Source: Ascaphus truei (taxonomy: Eukaryota; Chordata; Amphibia; Anura; Ascaphidae). Taken from it: a DNA stretch of 64,000 nucleotides. The notes under the pieces were generated by a model that saw only the letters and a program-made list of their open reading frames with translations, searched no databases and was not told the origin of the DNA. The first letter of the stretch is position 1; the number at the start of each line of letters is the position of its first letter. Position numbers and translations under genes: made by a program. Shown here piece after piece: positions 32,644 to 44,587 of the stretch. The stretch lies in NCBI GenBank assembly GCA_036426205.1, contig CM071570.1:145059095-145123094 (forward strand), in the 5' to 3' direction.

Positions 32644-35600
32644 GACTGTTTTCTCTTATGCAGAAGCAAGGGATGGAATAGCCTATTGAGTATATCTATA
32701 AGAAACCTTATAAGCAATATATTCTAAGCAGTGCCATTTCTAGAGTTTCTTACCTACAGTATGTGACAACTGGGAATGGGAGGACCTATTGCTAGAGGAA
32801 GTCTGTATATTCAATGACAAACATGACTACAATGGCCCCTAGAACATATAATTGGTGTTAGGATGAAGAAACGTTGTTGCCTATGCCTCTTTGGCTACTT
32901 TGTCTACTTGGGTATTAATGTGTTTATATTTTGTTACCAGTGACTAAAACAATATATTTTTCATTAGATTATGATGGAATGCTTTCTTCTGGGATTGACA
33001 TGGGTGAGCTGCATGTACCAATTATGGAAGATTTTAGAAAGCATTATTTTACAATTGCTGTATCACCAATGTTTCTGCTCGTCATATATGAACAAATATT
33101 ATAGGTTCTTTTTAAAGAGAAATTATGAATTGTAACTGTCTCATGTTAAATATAATTGTAATTGTAGGGTGCAAACATTTACATAAATATCTATGTTTTT
33201 CCCTATCGTATTCCTCTTTTCTTTCACTTTCTATATCTCTGCATGTGACCTTGAGCAAGGTTATCTCCTGTGTTCAATACACTACAATTTATATTGCAAA
33301 CTATACAGGGGGAGTTATATAATTCTATATAGAGTTCTATGTGAAGTGCTATAGAAGAACAAATATAATTGTGGTTATTTTGCGTTCACATTATTATTAT
33401 TTACATTAATTACTTTAATTATTATTACTTTATTATTATTATTATTATTTACATTAATTACTCATCCTTTTAGTACCCATATGTATCTGCAATGTTATAT
33501 AAATGATCCACCCGTTGGGAATAAAGGAAACTGTAATAATCCATAACCCTCTAAAAGCTAAAATGATAATACTGAAAGGCCCTGCTACAATTTCACTTAC
33601 CACTAGATGGATCCTTGTAACAAAATCATGATAAAAAAAATGTTTGTTTCTTATTTTTATACATTATATCTTATGGTACATCTGGCTATATATGGAAAAG
33701 TACTATTTAGCAGAACAGTGATCATGAAATGCATTTCAAAGTAAAAATATAAACTTTAATCAATCTCTTTCCCTACATACATTATCCATTAGTTTTATTA
33801 AGTAATAATAAGAATAACATTGAAAAGATAACTTTGCCACTTGATATATTAAACTTTGTTTAATAAGAATTATAATTAAATAATCCCAATAATAAAATTA
33901 TTATGCCAATATTGTTATTTGATTCAGTATCGTATTTTATGTATTAAATGGAAAGCATTAAAGTACAGTACATCAGGCCAATTGTTGTAATGTCTACAAA
34001 TGGATCTAATCTGCTATGGTTTGAAGTAGTGCCATACCATCAAACTACCCATAAATCACTTTATATGACTTTATGGGTGAAACCCACATGTTTGTGTAAG
34101 TATTGAAAGTCATTTTATTTATACATTACTATGCCTGCGAAATGGGGTACACTGTAAATATGAAGTGCAGAGTAGTTTGCATCTATAATGTCTAACATGT
34201 GGTGGGAGAAGGGAGAAGAAACTGCAGAATAAAGCAGTACTGGAAAAAATGCAATTTTTTAGCAATTTTAAAGAAAGCTTTGAGTATTATTATTAATGTC
34301 AATACTACACATTGCCTATGATAGTTAGACTTAGAATCTTCCATCACAAATGGAATGAACAAGATCGGCTACATTCATTGAAGGCTGCAAATGTGATGGA
34401 AACTGTACAAGAAAGGGCAAACCTTTTTTTAACAGGGTTGGTTTGAATGCCTTAACAGTCAATGTAAGGAATTTTCAATGGAATCTGTCACCACGAGGAT
34501 CATTCATTGAGATTAGAGGAAATTAGATTGCACCAGCACCAAAAAGAAAGGACTATTTCCAGTAAAACTACAGGATGTACTATACCTGAAGATTGTGTTA
34601 ACAGGTACATTATATGACTTCAAGAAAATAATATAAATATTTGTATTCGTATACAGAAGCATGCTAAAACAATTTAAAACATAGGCAGATAATTGGAGTA
34701 AGGCATGAATAATACCTCTGTTGTGAGACAAAAAACAATGTTGGTTTGGCTTGTTAATTTTGTCTTCCTCCAGATCACTATAAATACATTTACACTATGA
34801 GCCCAGTCAGAATTAGGCAAAGGTTAAACTTGATTGACATATGTATTTTTTTTTAACATAGACTACTATGTTAATATGTTAAAGATACATACCTGCACTT
34901 ACGGACTCCTGGCTGCCTTATCGTCAAAACTAATTTAATCTCTGAATACTGTAGTTATGCGAATAGAGGCAGAATACCGAATTTACTCTTCACATGCCAT
35001 TTAGTATGTTCAACAAAAGAAGGGTGTGTGTATATTGTGGGGGAGGCAGGGTATTATGTGTGCATGGTCGATTTGGGCGTTCAATTCAAACTCACAGTCA
35101 AAGAATTAAAAAATCTGAGCTTTGATTAGAACTGCGAATAGAACTTCAAAACTAATTTTCGAATCAGAATAAAATACAAGCTAAAACCCAAGAAAGGCTC
35201 ATCCTTGAATTCATTATTTTGATGTTGTTTTCATTCTTTTTGTTTCATATTTTTCGTGCTTTTTGCTAATAAAATGGTCAAACTTTACAACAACATCAAA
35301 AAAAGGTTTGGAAAAGGCAAAAAAAAAGTGAAAATAAATTTTTAGAATCAAAACTAAAACATGAAAAATAGTTATAACCAAAACCAAAACACCAGTGAAA
35401 GCGCCCACCCTTAGCAAAAAGTTCAGCTAGGATCATAACGGTTGCTTTCTCACCAAATGCTTACACCCAGACGGTTGAACTGAAAACAAAATTATACATC
35501 ATGTTGATGGCGAGAGAATGCATTTATTTATCTGAGATACATATATTTAGGAGTATCTATCTACCTATTGAAATGTGTAAATAAAAATATTTTATGATCT

Positions 35601-36600
35601 GCCTGGTTTGGAGAACTGTTGAAGAGCACAGATGTAGACAGTAAAGAAAAAAAACTTTGTGATCACAATTAGAAACCTTGAAGTTTCTTTCATATCCCCA
35701 TCTTACTGTTATTTTCCCTGTTTTTGTTCTGTATTAATACCATTTTTTAAAGAGCGTTTCCCAGACAAATGTGAAATCATTTTCTGAGAATATATATTTA
35801 TTATGTACATGATAATATTACTGTAGATGTGAAGATAGAGACTGCATGTGTATTGCTATATATTGCTGTTGTCATTGAAAAAATAAATGGACAATTCCCC
35901 CAAAATTGGTTTATTTCATTATTGTGCAGTTTACTTAATAAATATATATTTTAAGTAACCGTAAGAGGCATAGTTGACCTGGACACATGTTGCTGCAATG
36001 TCTTCAAATGTGGTTTTTAATTTTTTTCACACATTTATTTAAAATTTTGCAAATGTTGTTCCAATTTTTGTCACTTAGGCGAAGAATTTCTGGAAAATGA
36101 CAGTATATAAAAGGAATTGCACATTGACTATTAATGGGAGACAAATCTTTTTATGAGACCTTTTTCAATTTTCTCAAGATAGTTCACAAAAAAGGACACA
36201 GTTTTCACTTTTCTCAAACTTTAGCATAAGCATCTCACATATCTGGTAAGGACTTCCACCAATGTAACCACACTTTGTATTCTTCTTAACAAAAGAATCC
36301 ACAATCCACATTGTCGTCACACACGGTGGGAACCCTAGTGAAGACATTTTCAATGTTCTAAATAATTTACTGCTATTGTGAATGTAATTAAAAATATATG
36401 TGTTTTATCGCTATAAAAAGGTTGCAGAAAGATACAGTCAATTGCTTATTTTCAGAAAAATGCCAAGCTTCACCGTGCCAAGATGTTTATTTTCTGTTGT
36501 ATCTGACTGTGTCCTGTAATCCAAAATAATAGTGTTCTGGACAATTAGTTTCTATTGCTTTTCAACCAAAAAAAGGAAATTAAGCAGTAATCCATGATCC
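32644..36600. other. AT-rich region without recognisable feature
   Basis: About 4 kb of AT-rich sequence with ATT and A/T homopolymer stretches (e.g. 33385-33452). No open frame over 75 codons, no LTR ends or inverted termini noticed. It looks like ordinary unconstrained intergenic DNA. Confidence 0.6.
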
Positions 36601-38715
36601 TTGATGTTTTATTTAGGTTTATTTTTTAGCTTTTGTCTATATTTGATCTCGGAATACCACACAGCCAAACCAAGTTATCCCAGTTTCCTGGGACCCATGG
36701 TTACCGAGGAATTGCTAGTTGAAGAGTGGACAGTGGAAAGCACCATCTGCAAGTATTAGTAAGAGCCTTTAAAGTAAGCCCTATGCAAGCTACTGTAAGT
36801 AAATTGGTGCATGACCACAGGGATGAGTTGTCTTTAAGTAGTTAACTCTGCTCTAGTTTGAATCAAAACCTCTCTACTCATTGGGTTTAATGTGTCAGTA
36901 GCTGGGGCTGGGATCTGATTTGTTAAATGTTGGGGAGTATTGAACATTACTTTGTTACACTTCACCACTCTTCTAAAAGTTTGCAAGGTGCGCCTGTTTA
37001 TTTGTTAAAATACAAATAAAACCATGCTGTAATAAAAAGTTGGCATATAAAGCCACCAAATACAAAGAAAGAAAACAAAATACAGAAAAGACAGAAAAAT
37101 AAAAGAAAAAAACACCAGCATTCAATTCCTTGTTGTTGGAGTATATAGTATGTGTTCCTTGTTTGCTGTAATATTTTCAGCTCTAATTTTAGGTCCTGTT
37201 TTTTTCTGTATTTATAATGAGTGGCTCTAGGCCTAGCTCTACTGTCAGGGTAGGGAGTCTGTATCTTTGGGAGTTGAGGAGATTGATAGACTTTTAAGCA
37301 GGGTTAGGAAGGAAGCTCTGGCTGATGAGGAACCCGGCTGATGGAGTGGGAAGAATTTGAGTCTGGGGCATTTATGGAGTCTCTGGAAGCTCCAGTACCT
37401 ATTGATCCTGCCATGAGAACCAGGTGAAAATGTCTGAACCCTTTTTCAGTCCAGGTGGGCCTACATGAGGAGGTCTACGGGTGACCAGGAGCAAGTTAAA
37501 TCCAAATAAACATATTGCATGGGACTGCAGGGCTCAGATGGGCAAACTCTGAATTAGCGCTTTGGGTCTTTTGTTGATGGTGCGAGCTATGATCAGGAGC
37601 ATAACAGGCTTGCACTGGTCGCAGGCTAGTGCTGGATTGTGGGCCCTAAAATTAAAGCAGCAAATCATTTGTGTTCTTAGAGCACATACAGTAGTCAAGA
37701 CATCATGCCGTGGATACACGGCATGACTGGGAGGCCTGGAGTATGTGTTGTGTCTGTTGTCTGATGCATGGGAAAATTCAGAAGTGACTGCAGCTGGCAT
37801 CTCTGTACCTGAAGTGTGGCTCATATAGGGCACATCGGTGCAAAGCTGAATGTGATTCAGGATCTTCTACTGCAGTAGGGGTTTTGTAGGTTTCTAAAAC
37901 TGTGTGTAAAAAGGCAAATGTGTGTGAGGCTAGCCCTTTGGGCATGTACGGTATTTGTCGGCCATGGTTATGGATAGAATTTATAAATGGAGTTTGTGTC
38001 TAGTTTTACTTTGGTGCATGTGGATAGGAAAATGTTGGATAGGATAGATAAGAGGTTGGAGGGCCAGTCCAATGGGTTAGACAAGAAAAAACAACTAACA
38101 CATTTCGTAATTGGTTTCAAGGTTTTGCCATTCTTGTCAGTGTGAAAGGGGAAAAGAGTCCACAGAAATATTCAACCTTGATTTCTTATCTTGATATGAT
38201 TTGGGTATGTTGCATCATGAAAGTATGATGAACAATTTCATTCAAGATGGGAGTTAGACTGTATTTGAAATGGGACATAGAAGACAGTGATTTGTTTATT
38301 TTATAATGCCATAGAGGCCTTTCCTCTTTCCCATGTCTGCAAGCACTTCAGGGCAGGGAGTGTTGACTGGTATCAAGGAGGGAATCTGATGGATTTTAAA
38401 TGAGAACCACTGCAGATCATGTAAATTGGCTCATTGCTGGCCAGCCCATTCTGCACTTACATGCTTTAGAAATGACAGACCAGGCAGGGTTAAACCCCCC
38501 AAAAGATGTTGCAAATAAGGGGAAAGACTCCAGTGAGTATACATACAAAAGAGCTTTGGCTAAATAAGTACCACAATAAAAAGGATATTGTTTTTCTGGA
38601 GAAGGGCAGTTTGGATTCAATTAAAAGTAAGGAGGGGAAACTTTATTCCGGTAATTTGTCAATTTGACAGAATGAGCCCGTGGTTGAGTAAATTGAAGTG
38701 GGAAGTTAAATTACA
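36601..38715. other. Old degenerate sequence, unassigned
   Basis: Less AT-rich than its surroundings, with scattered plus-strand coding-like phrases broken by many stops (for example 37555-37830). I considered a DIRS-type retroelement but could not place two motifs in order. No boundary found. Confidence 0.35.
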
Positions 38716-38721
38716 TATGTA

Positions 38722-38882
38722 GCAGGCGTTATTGCCCCTGCTGAAGCGTAATAGTAGATAGAATAGTGTCTTAGCCCGACACCTATTTCATGTGTAGCTA
38801 ATCCATTTACAGAGGTGGCTGCTCCCATTGGCACATTGTGCGTTACCTGCCGCAACGCACCAGCAGGAGCAATAACGTCTGC
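38722..38882. mobile_element. 161-bp TA-flanked MITE
   Basis: Terminal inverted repeats GCAGGCGTTATTGCCCCTGC and GCAGGAGCAATAACGTCTGC (two mismatches), flanked by TA at 38720-38721 and 38883-38884. The interior is unrelated to the CACTTTATTCGAG family. Size, TIR and TA target fit a Tc1/mariner-type MITE. Confidence 0.75.
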
Positions 38883-38884
38883 TA

Positions 38885-39600
38885 CCTCTGTAGGTCATAT
38901 AGCAAGCCCAGTTGAAGAGCGTATTTGAGGAGTGGTTAATAGTAAATTGATGAAGGAAGTTTAACTACTCCAGGTCATACAGCAGGCCCATTTCAGGAGC
39001 CGCTGTTTTATGATTTCAGGATTTTGCTGCTTCATTTAGTGCCAAGAAAAGAAGGTTGGGAAATACAGATTAAGTCATCATCTCTCATACTTGGAAGGAT
39101 GTTTCGTGAATAATGCAACTGACTCGGAGGACTATAGGGTAACCTATACTTCCTTTGATAAAGAATTAGACTTAGACCATCAATCTTGTTGGCTGAAATT
39201 GGTATCGAGCCTACATTTAGGCTATTCCAAGTTCAATAAAGGAAAGGTACTTGAATGGGACAAATAATGATGACAATTACAACTGAAACTCTATAATAAT
39301 TTTCAGTACAATTAATTATTACTATTACATCCCTATTGCCATTCCATTTCATTCAATAACCACCAGTAACACTTTTTGTATATGGTTGATGTAGTTGTTG
39401 CAAGTTTCCACAATTAATTCCAGTAATTCCCTTCACAAGTTCATTTTTGTTAGCAGGTTTCACATACTGTACTTGAGCAGATTATGCTTTAATGCATGCG
39501 TGACCAATATGATGGGGTTCAAATCAGGGGATCTATAAATATAGAGGCGAATACAGAACGGTTATAGCCAAGAAAAAAACAAGCACAAACACAACAACAC
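38885..39600. other. No feature seen
   Basis: Unremarkable sequence between a MITE and a transposase pseudogene. It may include the 3' end of the Tc1/mariner element, whose terminal repeat I could not locate. Confidence 0.4.
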
Positions 39601-40490
39601 AGAGTACAGTTCTGTTTTACACCATAAATGCTATACTACTGCACAATACAGTAACTTACTGTGGAGGTTTTCTGACACAGTTCACTCCACTGTCCTTAAT
39701 GATTGTCAAACATGCATTGTGTTTTGGGTCGTTGTCTTTGAAGAACCGGTGACCAGGTGCGAACTATTCTGAAATGTAAGGTGCTGTTGCCCGAGCAATT
39801 ATGACCTCCTGGAAGTAGGCTTTATCCTGGAGATACTATAAAAATGGCACACTTTCAGTTGATGGGAAAAGGGACAGGGTAATGTTAAGATACAGTCACT
39901 TTTCACAACACTGAAACCGAAGTGGACTTACCTTCAAATATAGCTATACATCCTGGGAAAAGTCTAGATATTGCCTCCCACAAATGAACCTTGAGTGGAT
40001 GCTTAGGTCGAACTTTGAGGGACAAACAATTTTGTTTTCTAAATGCCATAGTGGAAAATATTTTCAGGGCAAGAGATTTTTCATCAGAAAATGTGACATC
40101 CTTAAACTTTTTTCTACTGTCTATCCATGCATGTGCTTGGTCAACTCTTAACATTGTTAACATCTCTTATCATGGGATACACTCTGCATAATAATTTAAA
40201 AACGTGGTTAGATCGGAAATATGATACAATTTTCATGCATATCACTTGGCATGTGTAGAAACAAACTGTTCAGTATAGCACTTTATCTCATACGTTCAAA
40301 GGTCCAGCCCAAATCGCATCTCATTAGTCTGATGCTGGACTCAGACACTGGAATATCATGCTTGTGGTGGATAATATTCCTAACCTCAGCAGCAGATCGT
40401 TCATAATTTGCCACGCTGTTCTCATCCACCAGCCAAATCACATTAGTGTAAAAAGATAAAATTAGAAAGATGAAAAAGCGTAAAGAGGCA
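39600..40490 (-). pseudogene. Tc1/mariner transposase pseudogene
   Basis: Minus-strand fragments in order: 'NYERSAAEVRNIIHHKHDIP' and 'SSIRLMRCDLGWTFERM' (helix-turn-helix end), 'VTFSDEKSLALKIFS' (first catalytic Asp), 'RPKHPLKVHLWEAISR', then 'HRFFKDNDPKHNACL' (second Asp) and 'RKPPQ' where the third acidic residue region should follow. Frames change several times. This DNA transposase cuts and pastes at TA targets; the copy is inactive. It is a possible relative of the autonomous partner for the TA-target MITEs, but no shared termini were found. Confidence 0.85.
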
Positions 40491-40559
40491 TAATGTACAC
40501 CACATATTGTATAAAACTCATGAAAGGAACAACAGTGCTCTGTATACAGTAGTGTACAT

Positions 40560-41362
40560 ACTCGGTTCCAACCCAGCAAATCCTCCTATGAACCTTTGTC
40601 TTCCATTGAGCATGATACCTAGCACGGCCCCCTTGTTGGAGCTACCATTGGATTCTCATGGCATGGAAGGGCTATATGAACCAATTTGTCAATATCTGAA
40701 TAGATTTCTCAAACTGTTTGTTGAGATCTTACCCTTCTATGTCAGAGATACCACTGATGTAATTTTGAGATACAATCTTTGAACGTGGGTCAAGATATTT
40801 TGATGGCAACGTGTGATGTGGAGGCTCTTCATTCGATTACTCATCATTTGGATGCTATTTGGGCTGCGAAATACTTTTTCTCTTTTGGCACAAAACTTAA
40901 TATTGAATGGGATCCTTTTCTTGTTAAGTTTCTTCATTTTGTGCTTAGACATAATTATTTTGTATTTGATCAGAGACATTATTTGCAAGGAAGAAGAACT
41001 TCGACGAGGGCAACTTGCACTCCTTCCTATTTAAATATCTTTTTTTAATGGTTTATTTCTAGGATGCCCATTTGGATTTTGTGTTCGGTGCTGTTATGGT
41101 TGAGATACATTGATAACCTGCTGATCCTGTGGGAGGGCACATCAGGCAGCTTCTGCCAATTCATTGATTTTCTTAACCACAACAGCATCAACATCTGATA
41201 TCAGTGACACTGTGTTAAACTTTTCAGACCAGCAAATTAAGAAAAATCCAGATGGGACACTCCCATCATACTTGTTCCTCAAGACCACTGCCACCAATAT
41301 CAAACTACATGCTTCAGGTTTACACTCCAAATCAATGATTACAAGCATTCCTACAAGTTAGT
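40560..41362 (+). pseudogene. Penelope-like reverse transcriptase fragment
   Basis: Plus-strand frames give 'PFYVRDTTDVI', then 'VKIF' and a 'CDVEALHSITHHLDAIWAAK' block (RT motif A region), 'KFLHFVLRHNYFVFDQRHYL', 'CTPSYLNIFF' (motif B), 'RYIDNLLILWEG' (catalytic RYIDDLL with the second Asp now Asn) and a C-terminal 'PDGTLPSYLFLKTTATNIKL' with 'HSKSMITSIPTS'. The order matches PLE RTs. No endonuclease follows: the fragment is cut off where the LTR begins. Confidence 0.75.
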
Positions 41363-41365
41363 ACT

Positions 41366-42416
41366 TGTAACACCCCATCCCATCCCGGCTGTATAGAGCT
41401 TGGGTGTACATGAATAACTATGTACGTGATGTTCTGTGACATGGTTCAGACCTGCTCATTGGAGTGTCAGCTCAGTGCTTACCTTTTATCTCAGGGTCTT
41501 CTTTGCCTGGGATCAGGTCAAGGCTGTTTGGAATGGAGTGCAGGAACAATAGAAGAGAGGGTGCCAGGAACTTTTCATTTGATGGTATTTATTGGTGTGC
41601 AAAAGTTCTATGGAACAATAGATAGGACATTCCGCATATGTACAGAAGAGTCCGCACACAGCACAGATTATACAGCATTCAGCATACAGCATAGTCAGGA
41701 CAGGTTTAGTGAGCATAGTAGAGCAGGGCATTCTGCCATATCGTAACCTCTCCCCCTCCAGACAAGAGTTCCCCGCAGGCAATGGAGAATATAGGGCCTC
41801 ACGCCTTTCAATGAACATAGATTATGGTTTCCACCACCTCCATGCAAAAGAGCCTCTTTTGGTTACCTAGTTTTAGGACTCTGCGTCTCAGGAATCTCAT
41901 CCCTGTCTGTTAAATCAAGGCCAGGAGGGTTTTCCTTCTTCTTACATGCCTGGCTGACCAGCTGACTCTATTGACTTGCATTCCCTGGGATCCCCTCTAT
42001 CATAGAAAGATCTCCTGAAGCAGAGAATTCCTCTGGGGTCATCTCCCCCTGGATCAGTATATGGACTCTGTTGAGTTTTTCCCACCCACAGGTCTGAGCA
42101 CCCCCCTGGACATGCTAGGACTCAGGAGGAGTCAGAACAGCACTCAGGACTCAGACTAGAACTCACTATAATTTAAAGGAATCACATCTGGGCAGAATTA
42201 AATGTAGCAAGGCCCTCATTCTGTCATGTGATTCCAACTGCTCCCAGACAGGCCGCAACATAAGAGATACATGAGGGGATGTGATCTCACATGTGCTGAC
42301 TTGTGATGGTTTAACCCTAGGACTGCCTGCTGTTACCAGGACTAACATGCCAGGTTTAGAGTAAAGAATATAGCAGGGTACGATACATTAAAGCAGTTTC
42401 TTTTAGTTTTACTACA
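41366..42416 (-). mobile_element. Probable solo LTR, minus orientation
   Basis: On the minus strand it would run from TGTAGTAAAAC (42416) to GGGTGTTACA (41366). An AATAAA in a plausible R region lies near 41590, and a purine tract GGAGGGGGAGAGG lies at about 41749-41761. The flanks (TACT and TGGG) do not match, so either one boundary is wrong or the internal purine tract marks a 3' LTR of about 380 bp with some internal sequence. It abuts the PLE fragment directly. Confidence 0.5.
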
Positions 42417-42420
42417 TGGG

Positions 42421-43925
42421 ATTAATAACGGAGGCCAGCGGTGGACCTTCCATAGACCGGGGGACCCCGCGGGTCTCTGGAGGGACCCCACCAGCCTTCA
42501 GTATCAATAATGTGCAATAAAAATTAAATTACAACCACTTTCATTACATTAGCGGTTAACTGCTAAGGTAATGAAAGGTTAAAATAGCAGGCATTGTATA
42601 GTTGTTGGTACAGGGGGTGGGTGAAGCTTGTAGTTGCCCAAGGGTGGGAATTTAGGCCTTGCGGGAGGGTGGCAGTATAAGTTAACCCCTTCATTACCAT
42701 AGCAAATACAACCACTAAGGTAATGAAGGGATTAACCCTTTGCGCTACATCCTCCCCGCAAGGCAAAAACACCCACCCTGGGGCAACAACCACCTGCACC
42801 CACCCCCTGTACCAACAACAGGAATGGGTAAAAGTGCTATTAGCCAAAGACGGCTAATAGCGCTTTTCCCCATGCACATTTTTTTTACAGTGCAATACAT
42901 AAATACACCCCCCCCCCGCATACCCAATACATATAGTACAGTAATGGGCAACATTACTATTATGCAAATATGGACAATAGTTCATTTGCCCATTAAAAAT
43001 AAAACCAGCAAGCATAAAGTAAATAAATGTTGCACTTACCCCTGCCAGAAGGAAGGCCATCCTCATCACTGTCCTCCCGGGTCTTATACTCTGTTGGCAG
43101 GAACATTACAATAAAAAAAATTGTCAGTCAATGGGCAACCAAAAAAAAAAATACAACAGAAAAGACAAAAATTAAAAAATAACATACAATCAATTTTTTC
43201 TTACCTTTGATGTCTTCACCCTCCGATTCCGACTGCAGCATGATCCTCTTCATCCTCGACACAATTCTCCTCAACTTCTGCTAAATTCTTCTCTTCTTTC
43301 TTCATTCTTCAGTCTCTCTTCTTTAATTGTAATGCTGTCCCATTGGCTTTTTCAACTCAAAAGAGATGGGACAGGCCTTACATAAAGCCTGTGATGTCAC
43401 ATTTGAGTGTCAGATGGTACACCCCCAATCCGATTGGCTTGTGTACCATTCCTTTTTTTTTTAAAGGATGTTACGTCATCAAAAGGGAGGGAAGACAGCC
43501 ATCAGGAAGGCTATGCTTCCCTCCCTTTAAGATGATGTCACAAAAACAAAATGGCTGCCATCACATGTTGCTCTGACCAATCGGATTGGGAGATATAACA
43601 TCTGAGGGCCTCACATCGTACACCTACATTCTGATTGGTTGTAGTAAATCATGTGACAGCTTCAAGTTTTTTTCTAAGGAGGTGACGTTATCTTAAAGGG
43701 AGGGATGTTACATCCTTTAAAAAAAATTGACCATGGGAGAATTCAGCAGCACACATCACAAACTGCAACCTGTGACATTTGACATGGATAAGAGATGCTT
43801 GGTAGAGATGGAGCATGGTTTCTACCCATGGGTGAAGAACACTTTTTCCCTGAGGGATATTTACCTCTGCCATTTTGATAGCCATACACAAGTATTTTTA
43901 TATTGAACTCTACTTGAACTGCTGT
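42421..43925 (-). mobile_element. Truncated Harbinger-like element with exon-like segments
   Basis: Shares with 27484-32640 the CATTAC-TTAGCGGTTAA/TTAACCGCTAA-type hairpins (42545-42600, 42690-42740), the acidic exon-like cassette and a centre with CCAAT boxes and a GTCATC..GATGATGTCAC fold-back (43475-43550). Read on the minus strand, an upstream open segment ends 'MLQSESEGEDIK' at a GTAAG donor (43205). A 51-bp segment with 'DSDEDGLPSG' lies between CCAACAG and GTAAGT (43040-43090). The two join in frame. No GGGGTTCATGCAG terminus was found on either side. Confidence 0.6.
43040..43090 (-). other. 51-bp acidic exon-like cassette
   Basis: Minus-strand acceptor-like CTGCCAACAG, 17 codons ('YKTREDSDEDGLPSGR' in the frame continuing from the segment ending at 43205), then donor-like GTAAGTGC. 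The DEDGL core is shared with 28432-28494 and 31389-31451. Confidence 0.5.
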
Positions 43926-44464
43926 GAGCCTGTCATGCCTGTATGCCCGCAGACCAAGCTAGACCCCAGTACTAAGGTGGGAACGGTATGATACCACACA
44001 CCCACAGCAGTGGGAGCAAGCCCGGAGTGTGGTATAGCGTTGCTGGGCCTGTAGAAAGAGTTGTTAGCATATACTTGCAACGCTTGGGGAGTGTCCGTGA
44101 GAATAGTCGTGTCCGTTTGCCAATGTTCAGGGGATCCAGAGAGTAGAGTCGTCAGAGAGCAAGCCAGGTCCTAGGAAGCCAGAGGTCAGCGAAGTCGTAT
44201 AGCAGGGTTCAAGGGGTAACCAGAGAGCAGAGTAGTCCAGAGAGAGCAGGGGTCAAAGCCAGGGAAATCCAAAATAACACAGGAGCCGGTATTCACAGGA
44301 GCACAGAGGGAGCACAGCATAGGACAGGTAACACACAGGGAAACAGGAACTATGCAGAGCGAGGAAGAGGTGGACAGACAGGGATTATAAAGGGAGGTGC
44401 ACCAATGGTAGAGAGGGGAGGAGTAGAGAGAGAAGTGGGTCTATTTTGATCTGATTTAAAACTG

Positions 44465-44487
44465 ATTGGCCGGCAAAGCCGGCCAAT
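44465..44487 (-). other. Hairpin after Tx1-like ORF2 (copy 2)
   Basis: ATTGGCCGGC, loop AAA, GCCGGCCAAT. The stem is identical to copy 1 while the loop differs by one base. It lies about 100 bases beyond the probable ORF2 stop. Confidence 0.7.
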
Positions 44488-44587
44488 TCAGTTGAACAGC
44501 AATTCTACTTGTTGCCAAGTAGAACAAAGAAAAACCAGTCAAACAAATATTCAAAAGAAGACCAACAAGTGCACTGTTGAATTGCAC

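Noticed and set aside
36601..38715. Possible DIRS-type retroelement
   Set aside because: A few phrases suggested it, but I could not place two conserved motifs in order or find inverted terminal repeats.
39600..40490. Tc1/mariner pseudogene as the source of the CACTTTATTCGAG MITEs
   Set aside because: I could not find its terminal repeats, so there is no sequence link.
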